Positions 1 through 8,607 of a stretch of DNA of 10,438 nt are shown here, one piece after another. Position numbers and translations under genes: made by a program. Source of the stretch: Larix sibirica (Eukaryota > Streptophyta > Pinopsida > Pinales > Pinaceae); assembly GCA_004151065.3 (NCBI GenBank), contig NWUY0303191795.1:1606-12043 (forward strand). The letters run 5' to 3'. Below the pieces are notes generated by a model. It had not been told where the DNA came from. It did no database searches and was given only the letters and a program-made list of their open reading frames with translations. How positions within the stretch are numbered: the first letter of the stretch is position 1; each line of letters opens with the position of its first letter.

Positions 1-146
1 GATTCTAGGAAGGTTGATGCCATGCACACTGACTTTTAAATCCTTTCAACGATACTCATTCCAACTCATATTGAACTACTTTTTGTTGTTTGTTATCTGT
101 TCAGGTGGTTTGACTCTAATGAAGTGTTGTGTTTTTAATATTGCAG
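1..146 (+). other. 3' end of an intron of the kinase gene
   Basis: This AT-rich stretch precedes the first recognisable kinase exon and ends in a T-rich tract followed by ttgcag, a normal plant splice acceptor (AG at 145-146). None of the upstream kinase subdomains (glycine loop, VAVK lysine, HPNLV region) can be read in it in any frame. The upstream exons must therefore lie left of the window. An open frame runs through this intron into the exon, but its first part has no kinase similarity. Confidence 0.7.
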
Positions 147-1138
147 AAGGTTCACAACCACTTTCCTGGGCCATAAGGATAAAAGTAGGTGTGGGGGCTG
201 CGAAGGGACTTGCTTTTCTTCATAATGCAGAAAGACAAGTTATTTATCGTGATTTCAAGGCATCGAACATCCTTCTAGATTCAGTATGCGAATTACCAGA
301 TCCTTGTTCTAGCCTTGGCTACCCTGTAATTAAAGTATTTGTTGTTATAACCTGCATTGTCTTGGGGTCAACCCATATCTTGCCTTACCACTTTGCTTCT
401 GTCACAGAATTTTAATGCAAAGCTCTCTGACTTTGGACTAGCAAAGGATGGCCCAACCGGCGATAACACACATGTCTCTACAAGGGTCATGGGTACCTAT
501 GGTTATGCTGCTCCTGAATATGTGGCAACAGGTTAGGATTGCTTCTGTTTGGTGTTAGATATGTTGATGTTGATTTGAGATAACTCTGCTATGGACTTAG
601 CCAAATGTTTGCATTTATAACTTATTAAAACTCTTTTGGCAAATGTTTGAAATGATTTTCAACAGGTCGTTTGACAGTCAAGAGTGATGTGTACAGCTTT
701 GGGGTTGTCTTGTTGGAACTATTGTCAGGTCGACGTGCTGTAGAGAAGAACAAGCCTGGAATTGAACAGAATTTAGTGGAATGGGCCAGGCCATATCTGA
801 GTGATAAACGCAAATTGTATCTTGTTATGGACACCAAATTGGAGGGTCAGTACTCTATGAAAGGTGCCCATAAAGCAGCCACACTTGCTCTGCAGTGTCT
901 TAACTCTGAAGCAAAACACAGGCCCCTTATGACAGAAGTACTTGAGACATTAGAACAGTTGCAGAATGTCAAGGAAATGGCAAAGTATTCTCACCCTGAA
1001 AGATCTGGACAAAAACAATCTGGGGCTAATGTCAATTCCACTGGGCACTCTCATTTTAATCATAGAAACACAAATCATGTACCTACTGGGCTTCCAAGAG
1101 CAGTTGCTTCTCCACTAAGATCCCCAAAGGTTGGATAA
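147..1138 (+). CDS. Receptor-like cytoplasmic kinase, RLCK-VII/PBS1-like (PBL), 3' part, three exons
   Basis: This is a Ser/Thr kinase of the plant RLCK subfamily VII, whose members relay signals from plasma-membrane immune and growth receptors. Three exons, 147-283, 408-531 and 666-1138, join in frame into 243 residues plus a split first codon. Counting from Gly at 149: the catalytic loop is YRDFKASN (Asp35, Lys37, Asn40), with Tyr replacing the His of HRD as is usual in this subfamily. DFG is at 53-55, GTYGYAAPE at 74-82, DVYSFG at 94-99 and the subdomain XI Arg at 172. Ser69-Thr70 in THVSTRV match the activation-loop sites of BIK1. The tail after residue 187 is rich in Ser, His, Asn and Pro and ends SPLRSPKVG. 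The [19 protein letters not shown] stretch is closest, from memory, to the PBL2/PBL3 (APK2) branch; that placement is tentative. The N-lobe and any N-terminal acylation signal lie outside the window. No internal stop is present and all splice sites are canonical. Confidence 0.93.
284..407 (+). other. Intron within kinase gene (124 nt)
   Basis: The donor GTATGC directly follows the Ser codon that ends the catalytic-loop exon. The acceptor is gtcacag at 401-407. The intron is phase 0, so the downstream exon begins with the Asn codon of [10 protein letters not shown]. Reading through would break the frame in a conserved stretch between ILLD and KLSDFG, so removal is required. Confidence 0.92.
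532..665 (+). other. Intron within kinase gene (134 nt)
   Basis: The donor is GTTAGG after ACAG, and the acceptor is ttcaacag at 658-665. It is a phase 1 intron splitting the Gly codon of [16 protein letters not shown]. Without splicing, a TAG stop follows at once. The position matches the intron commonly found at this point in RLCK-VII genes, as I recall the family. Confidence 0.92.
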
Positions 1139-2000
1139 ACTGATCATTGGCATTGAAACAAATCTCATCGTATGTTAAATGTCATTGATTTGCAGTTTTG
1201 ATATTTACAACTGCCTTTGGAAGGTTGTGGGAAAAATGACCAGGGTCTGTTGCATGGGTGACGGGTTCAGCAAGTCTTTCTATACATCCAAGATTATGTA
1301 ATTTCAAATTTGTGCAGTTATCATATTCACTTATTGAAGCATTTTGTCTGAACTATGTATCAAACAAAATCTGAGTGTAGATGTTGAGTGAAAGCTATTT
1401 TTAGCCTCCAAGTACTAATTACTGTTGTGATTAGCTAATTTTTTCTGGTCACGGTCCTGAGCGTTTGTCGGAGCATATGTACAACAACGAACATCATCCT
1501 GATGATTTATATTCTTAATTCAATATCTTCTATTGTTTATCCTTCTCTCCAAGTGTAATATTCTCTCCATGGAATCTGGTCTCATGAATTTTTGGATGCA
1601 TTTGCGCTTGGGGTTTTACATTTTAACAAGTAGACAGTACTGAATGTTATGATTATGATCACAGAGTGTATGATTACTTTTGGCTCTTCTGTTGGAAAAT
1701 TAAGGCTAGAGAGCTTTCCATTTTTATGTTCCTGATATTGCCAGTTTAGAACTGTTTCCATTTTAACAAGTGGATCAAACTTACAAATTCAAAAACATGT
1801 GTGCATTGGCAGGCTTGGCATTATGTGACTTGTAAAATAACATTCTCTGACCTAATTCTTCAGACAGTGAGTGTGTTTAAATTATTCCTAAACTTGGAGT
1901 GTGAATTTAGTGAAACCGATAAGAGTGTCCTTGGACATCATTGATGAATTTAATCCAAGGGTTGATATAATGAATGAGAATTTGCTTTGTTGTTACTATC
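1139..2000 (+). other. 3' UTR and downstream flank of the kinase gene
   Basis: This AT-rich sequence after the kinase stop has no long open frame and no protein similarity I can read. The kinase 3' UTR must begin here, but no canonical AATAAA lies close to the stop. Several T/G-rich and TGTAAT-like stretches between about 1290 and 1560 could serve as plant polyadenylation elements. The 3' end cannot be placed from sequence alone. Confidence 0.5.
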
Positions 2001-2115
2001 TGCTGAAACTGTAAAGGTCCATTTTTCACAGAGGGGTTCTGTCCGTAGTTTGTATTGGTAGCCATCCATGTCTCTGAAACTGAAACGCCCATTGCTGACA
2101 GAGGAGTTCTGCCCC
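2001..2115. repeat. Imperfect 45-bp direct repeat pair
   Basis: Two related segments, about 2001-2044 and 2071-2115, share the order CTGAAACTG, then CCATT, then ACAGAGG-GTTCTG, separated by about 25 unrelated bases. They look like an old local duplication in intergenic or distal UTR sequence. No coding frame is preserved across both copies. Confidence 0.6.
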
Positions 2116-3321
2116 TCTATTTTTTTAAGACATCTAATTGGGAAAAGGTATTCCGTATTTATCTTCAACTCGTATTCGTTGAGAAATATACACCAGTAAA
2201 ATCATTAAGATGTACAAATATATAATCCTTTTCATGCCAGAAGATATAAACGACTTAAAGGGTTATCACTGAAACTGTACAACTGCTTTCCTTCCAGAAG
2301 GCTTTTGTTATTGGAGAAGGATTTTTATATTTCATCAGTGTCTGTTCATAAATGAAGACCTGTGCAATCACTACGGTATCCCCCAATATAATAGTCACAC
2401 ATGGAAGTTTGAAAACATACAAAATTAGAAGATGTCTGTATTTGTTCAATGCTGAGATACCGAACTGAAATCTAAATCTATTTGGTAGAATGAAGGAGCA
2501 AAGGGAAATATCGATGCTGATCAGCTAACAAAGATGTCACACTGTAAGTGGGTATATGCATTTTTAAACATTCCTTTTAGTATTCAAAGATGCAATTTCA
2601 AAACAGAGAGCGTACAGTCTACATGTGCATTAAGGGTGAAAAGAAGGTTTCTGATATCTAGGAGAAAACATCCTTGGTAGAGTGAGAATTCAAGGTATTC
2701 CCAATTTATATGCAAGGCATTTAGAACTATGTTGCCTCAAACAGGTATTTCCAGGAGTTGGTAAACTCTCGGGCCCTCAAGCACCTCTCATATAATGTTC
2801 TGCAAATTATTTTGAGGTTGGGTATCACATTTGATTATTTTGAGGTTAGGTGTCACATTTGATTCTGTTGGCTAAAGAGTTCTCTGAGAATGCAAAACTT
2901 TGGCCCAATTTGTTAGAAAAAGACAGAAGCCACAGCATTCCTTTCCTGAAGATAAATTTGCCTAGATATTTCAAATTGTTTGAAAGTGGTGGTGTCTGTT
3001 CACATGTGAATCTTGCATGACTTCAATCTATCAAAAATTTAAAGAACGTTGTAACTACATTTTAGATACATAACCCTATGCCATTTGCAGTACAAGATAT
3101 TTTTGCATTACTTCAGGGATATCCAATTGGGTTTTGATTGAACTAATTTAATTCCAGCAGGATCTATTTGCGAGTTCAGTGCTGTTTATGTGTGCTTGTT
3201 GGATGAGCTCAATGCTCGACGCTTGTTTACATATTACATTTAAAAATTCAAGCATAAGGCCATTTGCTGTATATCTAACAAGCAAGGCTTCTCAGGCTTG
3301 AGCCCTCTTTTCAATGAAAAC
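2116..3321. other. Intergenic stretch without recognisable gene
   Basis: This AT-rich sequence has only short, unconvincing open frames on both strands. Apart from the 28-bp duplication at 2806-2861, no transposon domain, RNA gene or splice-linked coding series could be read. Confidence 0.5.
2806..2861. repeat. 28-bp tandem duplication, two copies
   Basis: Copy one is 2806-2833 and copy two is 2834-2861. Each begins ATTATTTTGAGGTT and ends TCACATTTG. They differ at two positions (G/A and A/G), so this is a fairly young head-to-tail duplication. Confidence 0.85.
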
Positions 3322-3571
3322 ATTGATTACGATTAAGATCTGTGAAGTAGCCTTGCACAAAATTGTGTCAAGATTTCTGTTCAGTGTAATTTTTCAAGTA
3401 AATTAAGATTTCTGTGCAGCATAATGTGAAGTAGCCTTGCACTACATTTTGTCGAGATTTATGTTCCGCATAACTTTTCAGATAAATTAATATTTCTGTT
3501 CAGAATAACTTTTCAAATAAATTTGAACATATTGTACAGTTCACCAAACACATCTCTTAATCGTAATCAAT
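3322..3571. repeat. MITE-like block: inverted-repeat ends around a tandem duplication
   Basis: The ends are inverted repeats. ATTGATTACGATTAAG at 3322-3337 is perfectly matched by its reverse complement at 3556-3571. Pairing extends inward to 23 bp (3322-3344 and 3549-3571) with two mismatches. The interior is a repeat array: a unit beginning TGTGAAGTAGCCTTGCAC at 3341 recurs at 3425, a period of 84 bp. Each copy also contains a shorter internal echo starting near 3406 and 3490 (ATTTCTGTTCAG-type). No coding capacity is present. A clear target-site duplication was not found, so mobility is inferred only from shape. Confidence 0.55.
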
Positions 3572-3692
3572 CAATATGATGTGGCCTTTAGTCCGATTTG
3601 CTGTGCTTTTTTATCATCCATACCCGTGGTTAAGAGGATTCGGGTTCCACCTGCAGCTCAATGTCTCTGTGCCAGAGCAAGTCTGTTTAACA

Positions 3693-4240
3693 AAACTAAT
3701 GACAAGGGGTATCTTGCTGAAGAATCCAATTTGGTTCTTTTGGTAAAAGATCCATAAACTAATGATATAAAGTTATTAACAATTTTTTAAAATGAAACTA
3801 ATGGTAGTGGTTACCTTGCCAAAGATCTTGGTCTAGTCTTTTGGTTAAAGATCCACAAACTAATGATGATGACCATCTTGTTAAAAAACCCAGTTTGCTC
3901 TTTTGGTTAGAGATCTATATTCATGTATAACTGAAAGAGGTTTTGAAATCCATATTTTCCTTCCCATGGTAACTCCATTAAGAAGTTATGGGAATGAAGC
4001 TAATAAAAATGGGTACCTTCCCAAAAACCTTAATTTGATATCCTGTTTAAGGATCCATAAACTAATGAATGATAATGAGTGCTTAAGAATCCAGTTTGGT
4101 TAAAAATCTATATATGTAATTGGGAAGGGTTTCAAATTACACCCTTGCTTCCTCATGACAAGTCTATTAGCAAGCTATTAGAATGAAACTAATGAGAGTT
4201 GATGGTCTTAATCAATGCAGTTTGATCTTAATCAATAGAC
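3693..4240. repeat. Degenerate higher-order tandem repeat array
   Basis: The motif AAACTAATG (with variants) starts at 3693, 3756, 3795, 3857, 3997, 4059 and 4186. Spacings are 63, 39, 62, 140, 62 and 127. Two unit types are present. The short unit of about 62 bp carries ACCTTGCCAAAGATC-type and TTTTGGTTAAAGATCCA-type segments. A longer spacer unit (about 3919-3996 and 4110-4185) carries a GGGTTT-AAAT-CC-TTCC-CATG order. The pattern resembles an old satellite-like expansion now strongly diverged. A 66-codon open frame inside it at 3903-4103 simply translates the repeat. Confidence 0.7.
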
Positions 4241-4568
4241 CAGCATTTCTCTACTTCGGATTCAATAGCCCCTCCAATCTAGAAATTAATAGATTCTATA
4301 AGAAATGATTGATTGTGATAAGTTAGCCAGGTGTCAAAAACGAAAAGCCTTGACCAACAATGTACCCACTGAAGTCGTGAGATTATGGAAGCATTTCCAT
4401 GCACTTAACCATCTTGACTTCAGAAAATGAATTTTGTGGCACCCAGGAAGTCTTCAAGGACTCGCTAACAAGAAAGAAGCTTCTGGGAAGTTAGCTTTTC
4501 AATTCAATTGTCAACTTGCCCTGATACTGTTCTAGGATGACATGACTAATTCTATTTGAAAGCCGTGT
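4241..4568. other. Intergenic stretch, nothing recognised
   Basis: The sequence is moderately AT-rich with stops in all frames. No repeat, RNA or protein signature could be supported here. Confidence 0.4.
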
Positions 4569-5003
4569 TTATTGACCTTGACTTGGCAGATTCCAAAATA
4601 AACAGTTGGAATAACATATAATTTGTTTCCAGGGTAGCCGACCAAGAACGCGGTGGATGGCAAATATTCTGGAAAGTATAGCTTCTCTGAGCTTTGAACG
4701 TTCAAAGCATTTTATGACTGTCGCGACTCGTCTACCCTCCTTGACTATGCATTTAATGACTGTAATACAAATACAATTTGGTATGTAATAGCTTTTGATG
4801 CAATGTGCAAATTCAAGACCCAGGTGATCTACCTCGTACGGAATCACTTTATTCATCCAATCAATGAAACACGCGCAGCTTGCAGCAATATAGCCTGGAA
4901 ATTCGAATAGCCTACATCTCTCATTCACATTTGTACGAGGATACTTCACAAAGAATTGTGACACGCACCATGCGTAGGATGAAGTATGATTCGAAATCGA
5001 GGA
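4569..5003 (-). other. Unassigned open reading frame, possibly not a gene
   Basis: On the minus strand one frame stays open from just after a stop at 5004-5006 down to a TAA ending at 4569, about 144 codons. The first ATG is only at 4854-4856, which would give 95 residues. A longer version would have to begin at a GTG (4962-4964) or be an exon. The translation is Cys-rich (clusters such as SCACF and PNCICITVIKC) with a basic C-terminal half. I do not recognise a family. By eye the segment has a higher GC content than its flanks, which favours either a coding relic or simply fewer chance stops. No upstream promoter or splice structure supports it. Confidence 0.2.
4691..4708. repeat. 18-bp perfect palindrome
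   Basis: GCTTTGAAC is followed directly by its exact reverse complement GTTCAAAGC with no spacer. Such a site could bind a dimeric factor or be a chance palindrome. It contains AACGTT at its centre. Confidence 0.8.
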
Positions 5004-5099
5004 TCAATCATGGTTTCAACATGTGGAAGGGTTTTTGGTCAATATTATTCACTTTCTATATTGGTATTTTGAAGCTACAGGTAAAGGAGTAGGGTAGGT

Positions 5100-5785
5100 T
5101 GGATTGGAAACATGTAATTTACATCGATTTAGTTTTTTTTATCATTTCAGGTTTCGGTAATTAATCTGGCTTTGAATTATATGATTCCAATTTGTCTTAT
5201 TGGTCACTTCAAAACTTCATACATGATATCAGTTCTCACTTATTACATCAAAATTCTGAAATTCCAACTAATATTACCTGCCATTTAAAAATTTCTATAT
5301 GAAGTAATTTTATTGAATCTTTAAATTTACCTTGAAATTCACAATGTTAAACAAAACCATAACCCATTTTTTACTGAATTCCAGGACACAGAAAAAAAGT
5401 GCATTATTAGATTACTCATATCAAATATCTTGTCAAAGAAAACCCAATAACTTACCAATTAATTTGGCATTTACCATTAAATCAATTAAAAAACGAAAAC
5501 CAGTGAATTGGACCTTCTGGACCTTTTCACATCTAGCTCAATTAAAGCCAAGCGCCCTGAAAAGAAATCCCAACAACTAACCTATCAATTGGACCTTTTC
5601 TCACCTGAATCGATCTGGCCCCAAAATCAATCCATTTGATGCTGAGAGCTATCTGGAATCTGGAAAAGTGCATTTTTAAATAACTCGTAGGAAAGGGCCT
5701 GAAAATATGGGTTTACAACCAAATCAGTTGGACCTTTTCCAAATTGAGCGAGTCAAATTTAGCTCAAAATTTGCCAGTCAATTCT
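5100..5785. other. AT-rich non-coding stretch with scattered TTGGACCTTTTC motifs
   Basis: No gene is seen. The motif TTGGACCTT or TGGACCTTTTC recurs at about 5508, 5518, 5589 and 5728, twice preceded by ATCA-TTGG variants (5584 and 5723). This suggests diverged repeats with a long, irregular period feeding into the 55-bp array that follows. The short open frame at 5332-5580 has no recognisable domain and probably arises by chance. Confidence 0.45.
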
Positions 5786-5954
5786 AACCTAATACATGTA
5801 GAAATTGGCCAAAATAAAAACTGACCGTCATAGATTCAAAAACCTAATACATGTAGGAATTGGCCAAAATAAAAACTGACCGTCATAGATTCAAAAACCT
5901 AATAATGTAGGAATGGGCTAAAATAAAAACTGACCGTCATAGGTTCAAAAACCT
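5786..5954. repeat. 55-bp tandem repeat, three copies
   Basis: Copies start at 5786, 5841 and 5896, each with AACCTAAT followed by ATGTAG, GGCCAAAAT and CTGACCGTCATAG. A fourth partial unit (AACCTT) starts at 5950. Copies one and two differ at a single base. Copy three has one deletion and three substitutions. This is a minisatellite of recent origin and likely length-variable between individuals. Confidence 0.93.
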
Positions 5955-6600
5955 TCAGAACACCGGTTCGATTTATTGGCTTCCCTACTTAGACAAAAAT
6001 AATGAACTTTCTTTTAATATTCTTTAAAACCATCGGAAAACATGGCAGGATTTTAAATTAATTTTAAAAACATTAAATGAGTTTAAAATATATAACATAT
6101 GGATGTTTTCTTGAATATATATACAAAAGTTCAATCTAGGGTGGTAAAGAGGATTTGTACTCTCTATAAAGGTTAAAGCTTAAATGTTTTAAGTTTTCTA
6201 AATTTTCTATGATTAAAATTTGTTCAAATATTTTTTTTTTTTGCTTGACTTTAATTTTGGGTTGATGAAAGTATACTTTTGGATTGATATATGTTGATTT
6301 AGGGTAAAAAGTGAATTAGATTATATAATTAATATATAATATTTATAATTTATTAATATAAAATGATTTTAATTGGATTTTAAATTAAATGACTAGTTTT
6401 ATTTCTTATTGTAAGTAATAAAAAAAGGATCAATTTGTTATACTTTTAGAATACTTGTTTTTCTAATGTATGGCATGATTTGTTGGTTTTACCATTTATA
6501 ATCTTAAAGAAGTTATTGCATAGATAGAAGTGGTTCAAGGTTTTTTTTAGGATATGGATTTTCACTGTGGGATAGAGCACAAGTTACAAAAAACTTTGGT
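5955..6600. other. Very AT-rich intergenic stretch
   Basis: The sequence is dominated by A/T runs, including twelve consecutive T at 6231-6242 and TA-rich sequence at 6320-6370. No coding, RNA or repeat signal beyond base composition was found. The T-run could be the remnant A-tail of a minus-strand retroelement, but no matching element body could be identified beside it. Confidence 0.4.
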
Positions 6601-6629
6601 GTATGTAAGGCATTGGATTATTTATGAAT

Positions 6630-6960
6630 CCCTAGCAACATTGCTTCAACCCATATACAAATGATTTAATGGATGCCTCGATATGGGTTAGAGTGCTTTA
6701 TCTCCCCTTGGAATATAGGGGTTATGATAGTTTGACAATGATAGACACCTCCTAGGCCACATAACCTCGAAGTATGTTTTTGCTAGGATATGTATTTATG
6801 TAGAAATAAACAAATCTCTTCATAGCAACGTATGTTGGAGAGCAAAGACCAATGCTAGACTTGACCCTTTGATTATGAACACAATGACTTTTGTCCAAAG
6901 TTTGCTTCCACCATGGTCATGTTGCAACTTCTTGTGTGAAGGCAAAGTCTTCACATGCTC
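6630..6960 (+). pseudogene. LINE ORF1-like relic: DUF4283 and CCHC zinc knuckle
   Basis: This is a broken copy of the nucleic-acid-binding protein of plant L1-type LINEs (DUF4283 followed by a zinc knuckle). In the frame of 6669, FNPYTNDLMDASIWVRV and LYLPLEY match the conserved 'P-WVR--LP-EYW' core of DUF4283. A second frame from 6782 gives ARICIYVEINKSL, matching the usual 'YARI-V-ID--K-L' step. A third stretch from 6903 gives CFHHGHVATSC, a knuckle of type C-x2-H-G-H-x4-C in which the second Cys is replaced. Two frameshifts and internal stops (for example 6633-6635 and after TMIDTS near 6753) show it is dead. The order of the three pieces is right for the family. Sequence after 6960 could be its degraded C-terminal part. 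Similar domains also occur in host-like zinc-knuckle proteins, so LINE origin is likely but not certain. Confidence 0.65.
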
Positions 6961-7809
6961 TAAAAGGAAAAAATAATAAACCCGGTGAAAATATTAAAAG
7001 ATGGGCACTCATTGGGTGGATCCAAAAAAGACCCCAAAGGCCTCTAAACCTATGCCTTTGAACACTGTTATTGGTCCAATGCTAGAGAGAAGTTGAAAAA
7101 TCCATTGTTATAACCATATTTCATAACACAATTCACCTCCATTGATTCCAAAGCACAATTACCTTTGGAACAAGAAAAAAGAGTCATGGATCAATTTCCT
7201 TCAATAAAAATATGGATCTAGGTCTATTCTCTTTAATAAGGGAAGAAAAGGAACAAATGGTGATAAAATATCATTAATGAACAACCTAATCGTTGGTTGA
7301 AGCCCTGTTATGAAAATATAAGGGGCAATGGCAGAAATGGAGATGTATGATCTTCAACCAAAGATTTTAATTAACATTAAACATGTCCCTAATTTTATAA
7401 AGTTGTCAAGCACAAATGTGACTTTATTTAACACTCTAATAACTTGGGTGCATTCATTGGTTGATCTAGAAAGGAGCTCTTGAGTAGATGGTCTATGAAA
7501 TTACCTTTTGCTCCTACAGCATGAGCTAAAAGTTCATATGGTTGGTAGATTACTACTCTTGATAAATCTTAATTCTAGATTTAGAGGGATCAAATCTCTT
7601 TAGTTGTAATTTTTTTATTATTTAAGATCGATTATAAGTTGTTGGTTTCACTCAACCCACAACTTAGAAATCACAATGTATGTAAATATAGATATGTAAA
7701 AATACAATTTTGATACTTATTAAAATTAGAATATTTCTTTTTAAGTTTTAAGTTTTCAGATAGTAGTTTTATGTTAGATATACATGTCAAATTCATATAT
7801 TGAGTATTT
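6961..7809. other. AT-rich stretch, possibly decayed LINE sequence
   Basis: No intact domain is readable here. I looked for an AP endonuclease core and for a reverse transcriptase YADD or similar box on both strands and found none. Its position after the zinc-knuckle relic makes degraded LINE sequence plausible, at least to about 7500. Confidence 0.35.
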
Positions 7810-7825
7810 GTATTTCCATGTGTCT
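7810..7825. repeat. Target-site duplication, left copy
   Basis: GTATTTCCATGTGTCT here is identical to 8505-8520. It abuts a T8 run (7825-7832, sharing one T), which is the A-tail of the minus-strand LINE. Confidence 0.9.
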
Positions 7826-8504
7826 TTTTTTTCAACAGAAAAACGCTTGTTTCTTGTTATTCCTTAGAATCAAAGAAAACAATGTCATACATTCTCAAGT
7901 AACATCTTTCAAGGAAAAGATGTCCATCAACTGAGCAACAATTCAATAGTACCATAGTAACAAAAACCAATTCACAGACTGTCCTACATATACCCTTCAA
8001 AAGTATTCATGTTTTGAAATCCAAAACAACAGAGCAACCTATAAATCTACAACGAAACCAGTCTTAAGATATATTGTACAGAAAACAAAATATACAGTCA
8101 TCCCCATATCAAAACCAGCTTATGAGAAAAAGACACGAGAGCCTTTAGAGATAAGAGCCTCCTCCAAATATTCTTCAAAAAACAGAGTGCCTTCTAAACC
8201 ACCAATAGATTTTTTAGAAAGCTCATTAGCAATCGAGTTGAACTCTCTGAAAATGTGGCTAATGGGAAAACAAGAAAAGAGGAAAGAAGTGTGGTGATTC
8301 TCTCACACTACTGCTCTAATGATAAGACCTACAACTTTGACAAACCTTTGGCCCAATTTATAATAATCTTTGAATCACCAAATACCTAAATAGACACAAT
8401 ACCATTAAGCGAGACAAACTGAAGGAATCCCCAAAGGACCAATAATTCCGCTCTAGAATTTGTACCCATACCACAACTTATCCATAACCTAAAGTTAAGA
8501 TATA
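7826..8504 (-). mobile_element. 5'-truncated LINE (L1-like, RNase H-bearing) with A-tail
   Basis: This is a 679-bp non-LTR retrotransposon copy read on the minus strand. From its 5' end at 8504 it holds the C-terminal RNase H region of ORF2 (stop at 8120-8122), then a 3' UTR of about 290 bp, then an A-tail seen as a T-run ending at 7832. It is bounded by a perfect 16-bp target-site duplication at 7810-7825 and 8505-8520. These three traits together (5' truncation, tail, long TSD) are the mark of target-primed reverse transcription. Reverse transcriptase and endonuclease are missing, so the copy could not move itself. Confidence 0.9.
8120..8482 (-). pseudogene. RNase H domain relic of LINE ORF2, C-terminal end
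   Basis: The minus-strand translation gives GMGTNSRAELLVLWGFL, then VFGDSKIIINWAKGL, then in a shifted frame HIFREFNSIANELSKKS and a C-terminal tail ending SRVFFS before a stop. These match the RNase H motifs of plant LINEs (RVT_3 type): the Glu of the 'SRAEL' block, the Asp of 'GDSK', and the 'REFN--A--LSK' block near the C-terminus. At that last block the usual catalytic Asp (as in N-x-x-A-D) is Asn. Three in-frame TAG stops and one frameshift near 8260 disable it. Two of the stops fit CAG-to-TAG and TGG-to-TAG changes, the kind expected from cytosine deamination. The N-terminal part of RNase H and all upstream ORF2 domains are lost. Confidence 0.85.
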
Positions 8505-8520
8505 GTATTTCCATGTGTCT
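8505..8520. repeat. Target-site duplication, right copy
   Basis: This is an exact 16-bp match to 7810-7825, immediately beyond the truncated 5' end of the minus-strand LINE. Confidence 0.9.
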
Positions 8521-8547
8521 CTATATTAAGTTAAGATTAGTATTAAT

Positions 8548-8607
8548 ATTATTATTTGTTATTAAAAAAATTCAAATTATTATTTGTTATTAAAAAAATT
8601 CAAATTA
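8548..8607. repeat. 28-bp perfect tandem duplication
   Basis: The unit, starting TTATTTGTTATTAAAAAAA and ending TTCAAATTA, is present at 8552-8579 and again at 8580-8607 without change. Four further bases at the left (8548-8551) also match. Perfect identity in AT-rich DNA suggests a recent slippage event. It lies just beyond the LINE target-site copy. Confidence 0.92.

Noticed and set aside
14-146. Open frame upstream of and fused to the first kinase exon
   Set aside because: It has no kinase similarity and runs into a T-rich tract and TTGCAG acceptor, so it is intron read-through.
625-837. Minus-strand open frame over the last kinase exon
   Set aside because: It is the antisense shadow of the conserved DVYSFG region and has no support of its own.
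1907-2449. Three minus-strand open frames of 61-72 codons
   Set aside because: They are short, overlap each other or repeats, show no domain, and have a length expected by chance.
3311-3580. Target-site duplication around the inverted-repeat block
   Set aside because: Only CAAT-level matches flank the ends, which is indistinguishable from chance.
3693-4240. CRISPR-like array
   Set aside because: Repeats are diverged and the spacers are themselves related. The sequence is plant nuclear DNA.
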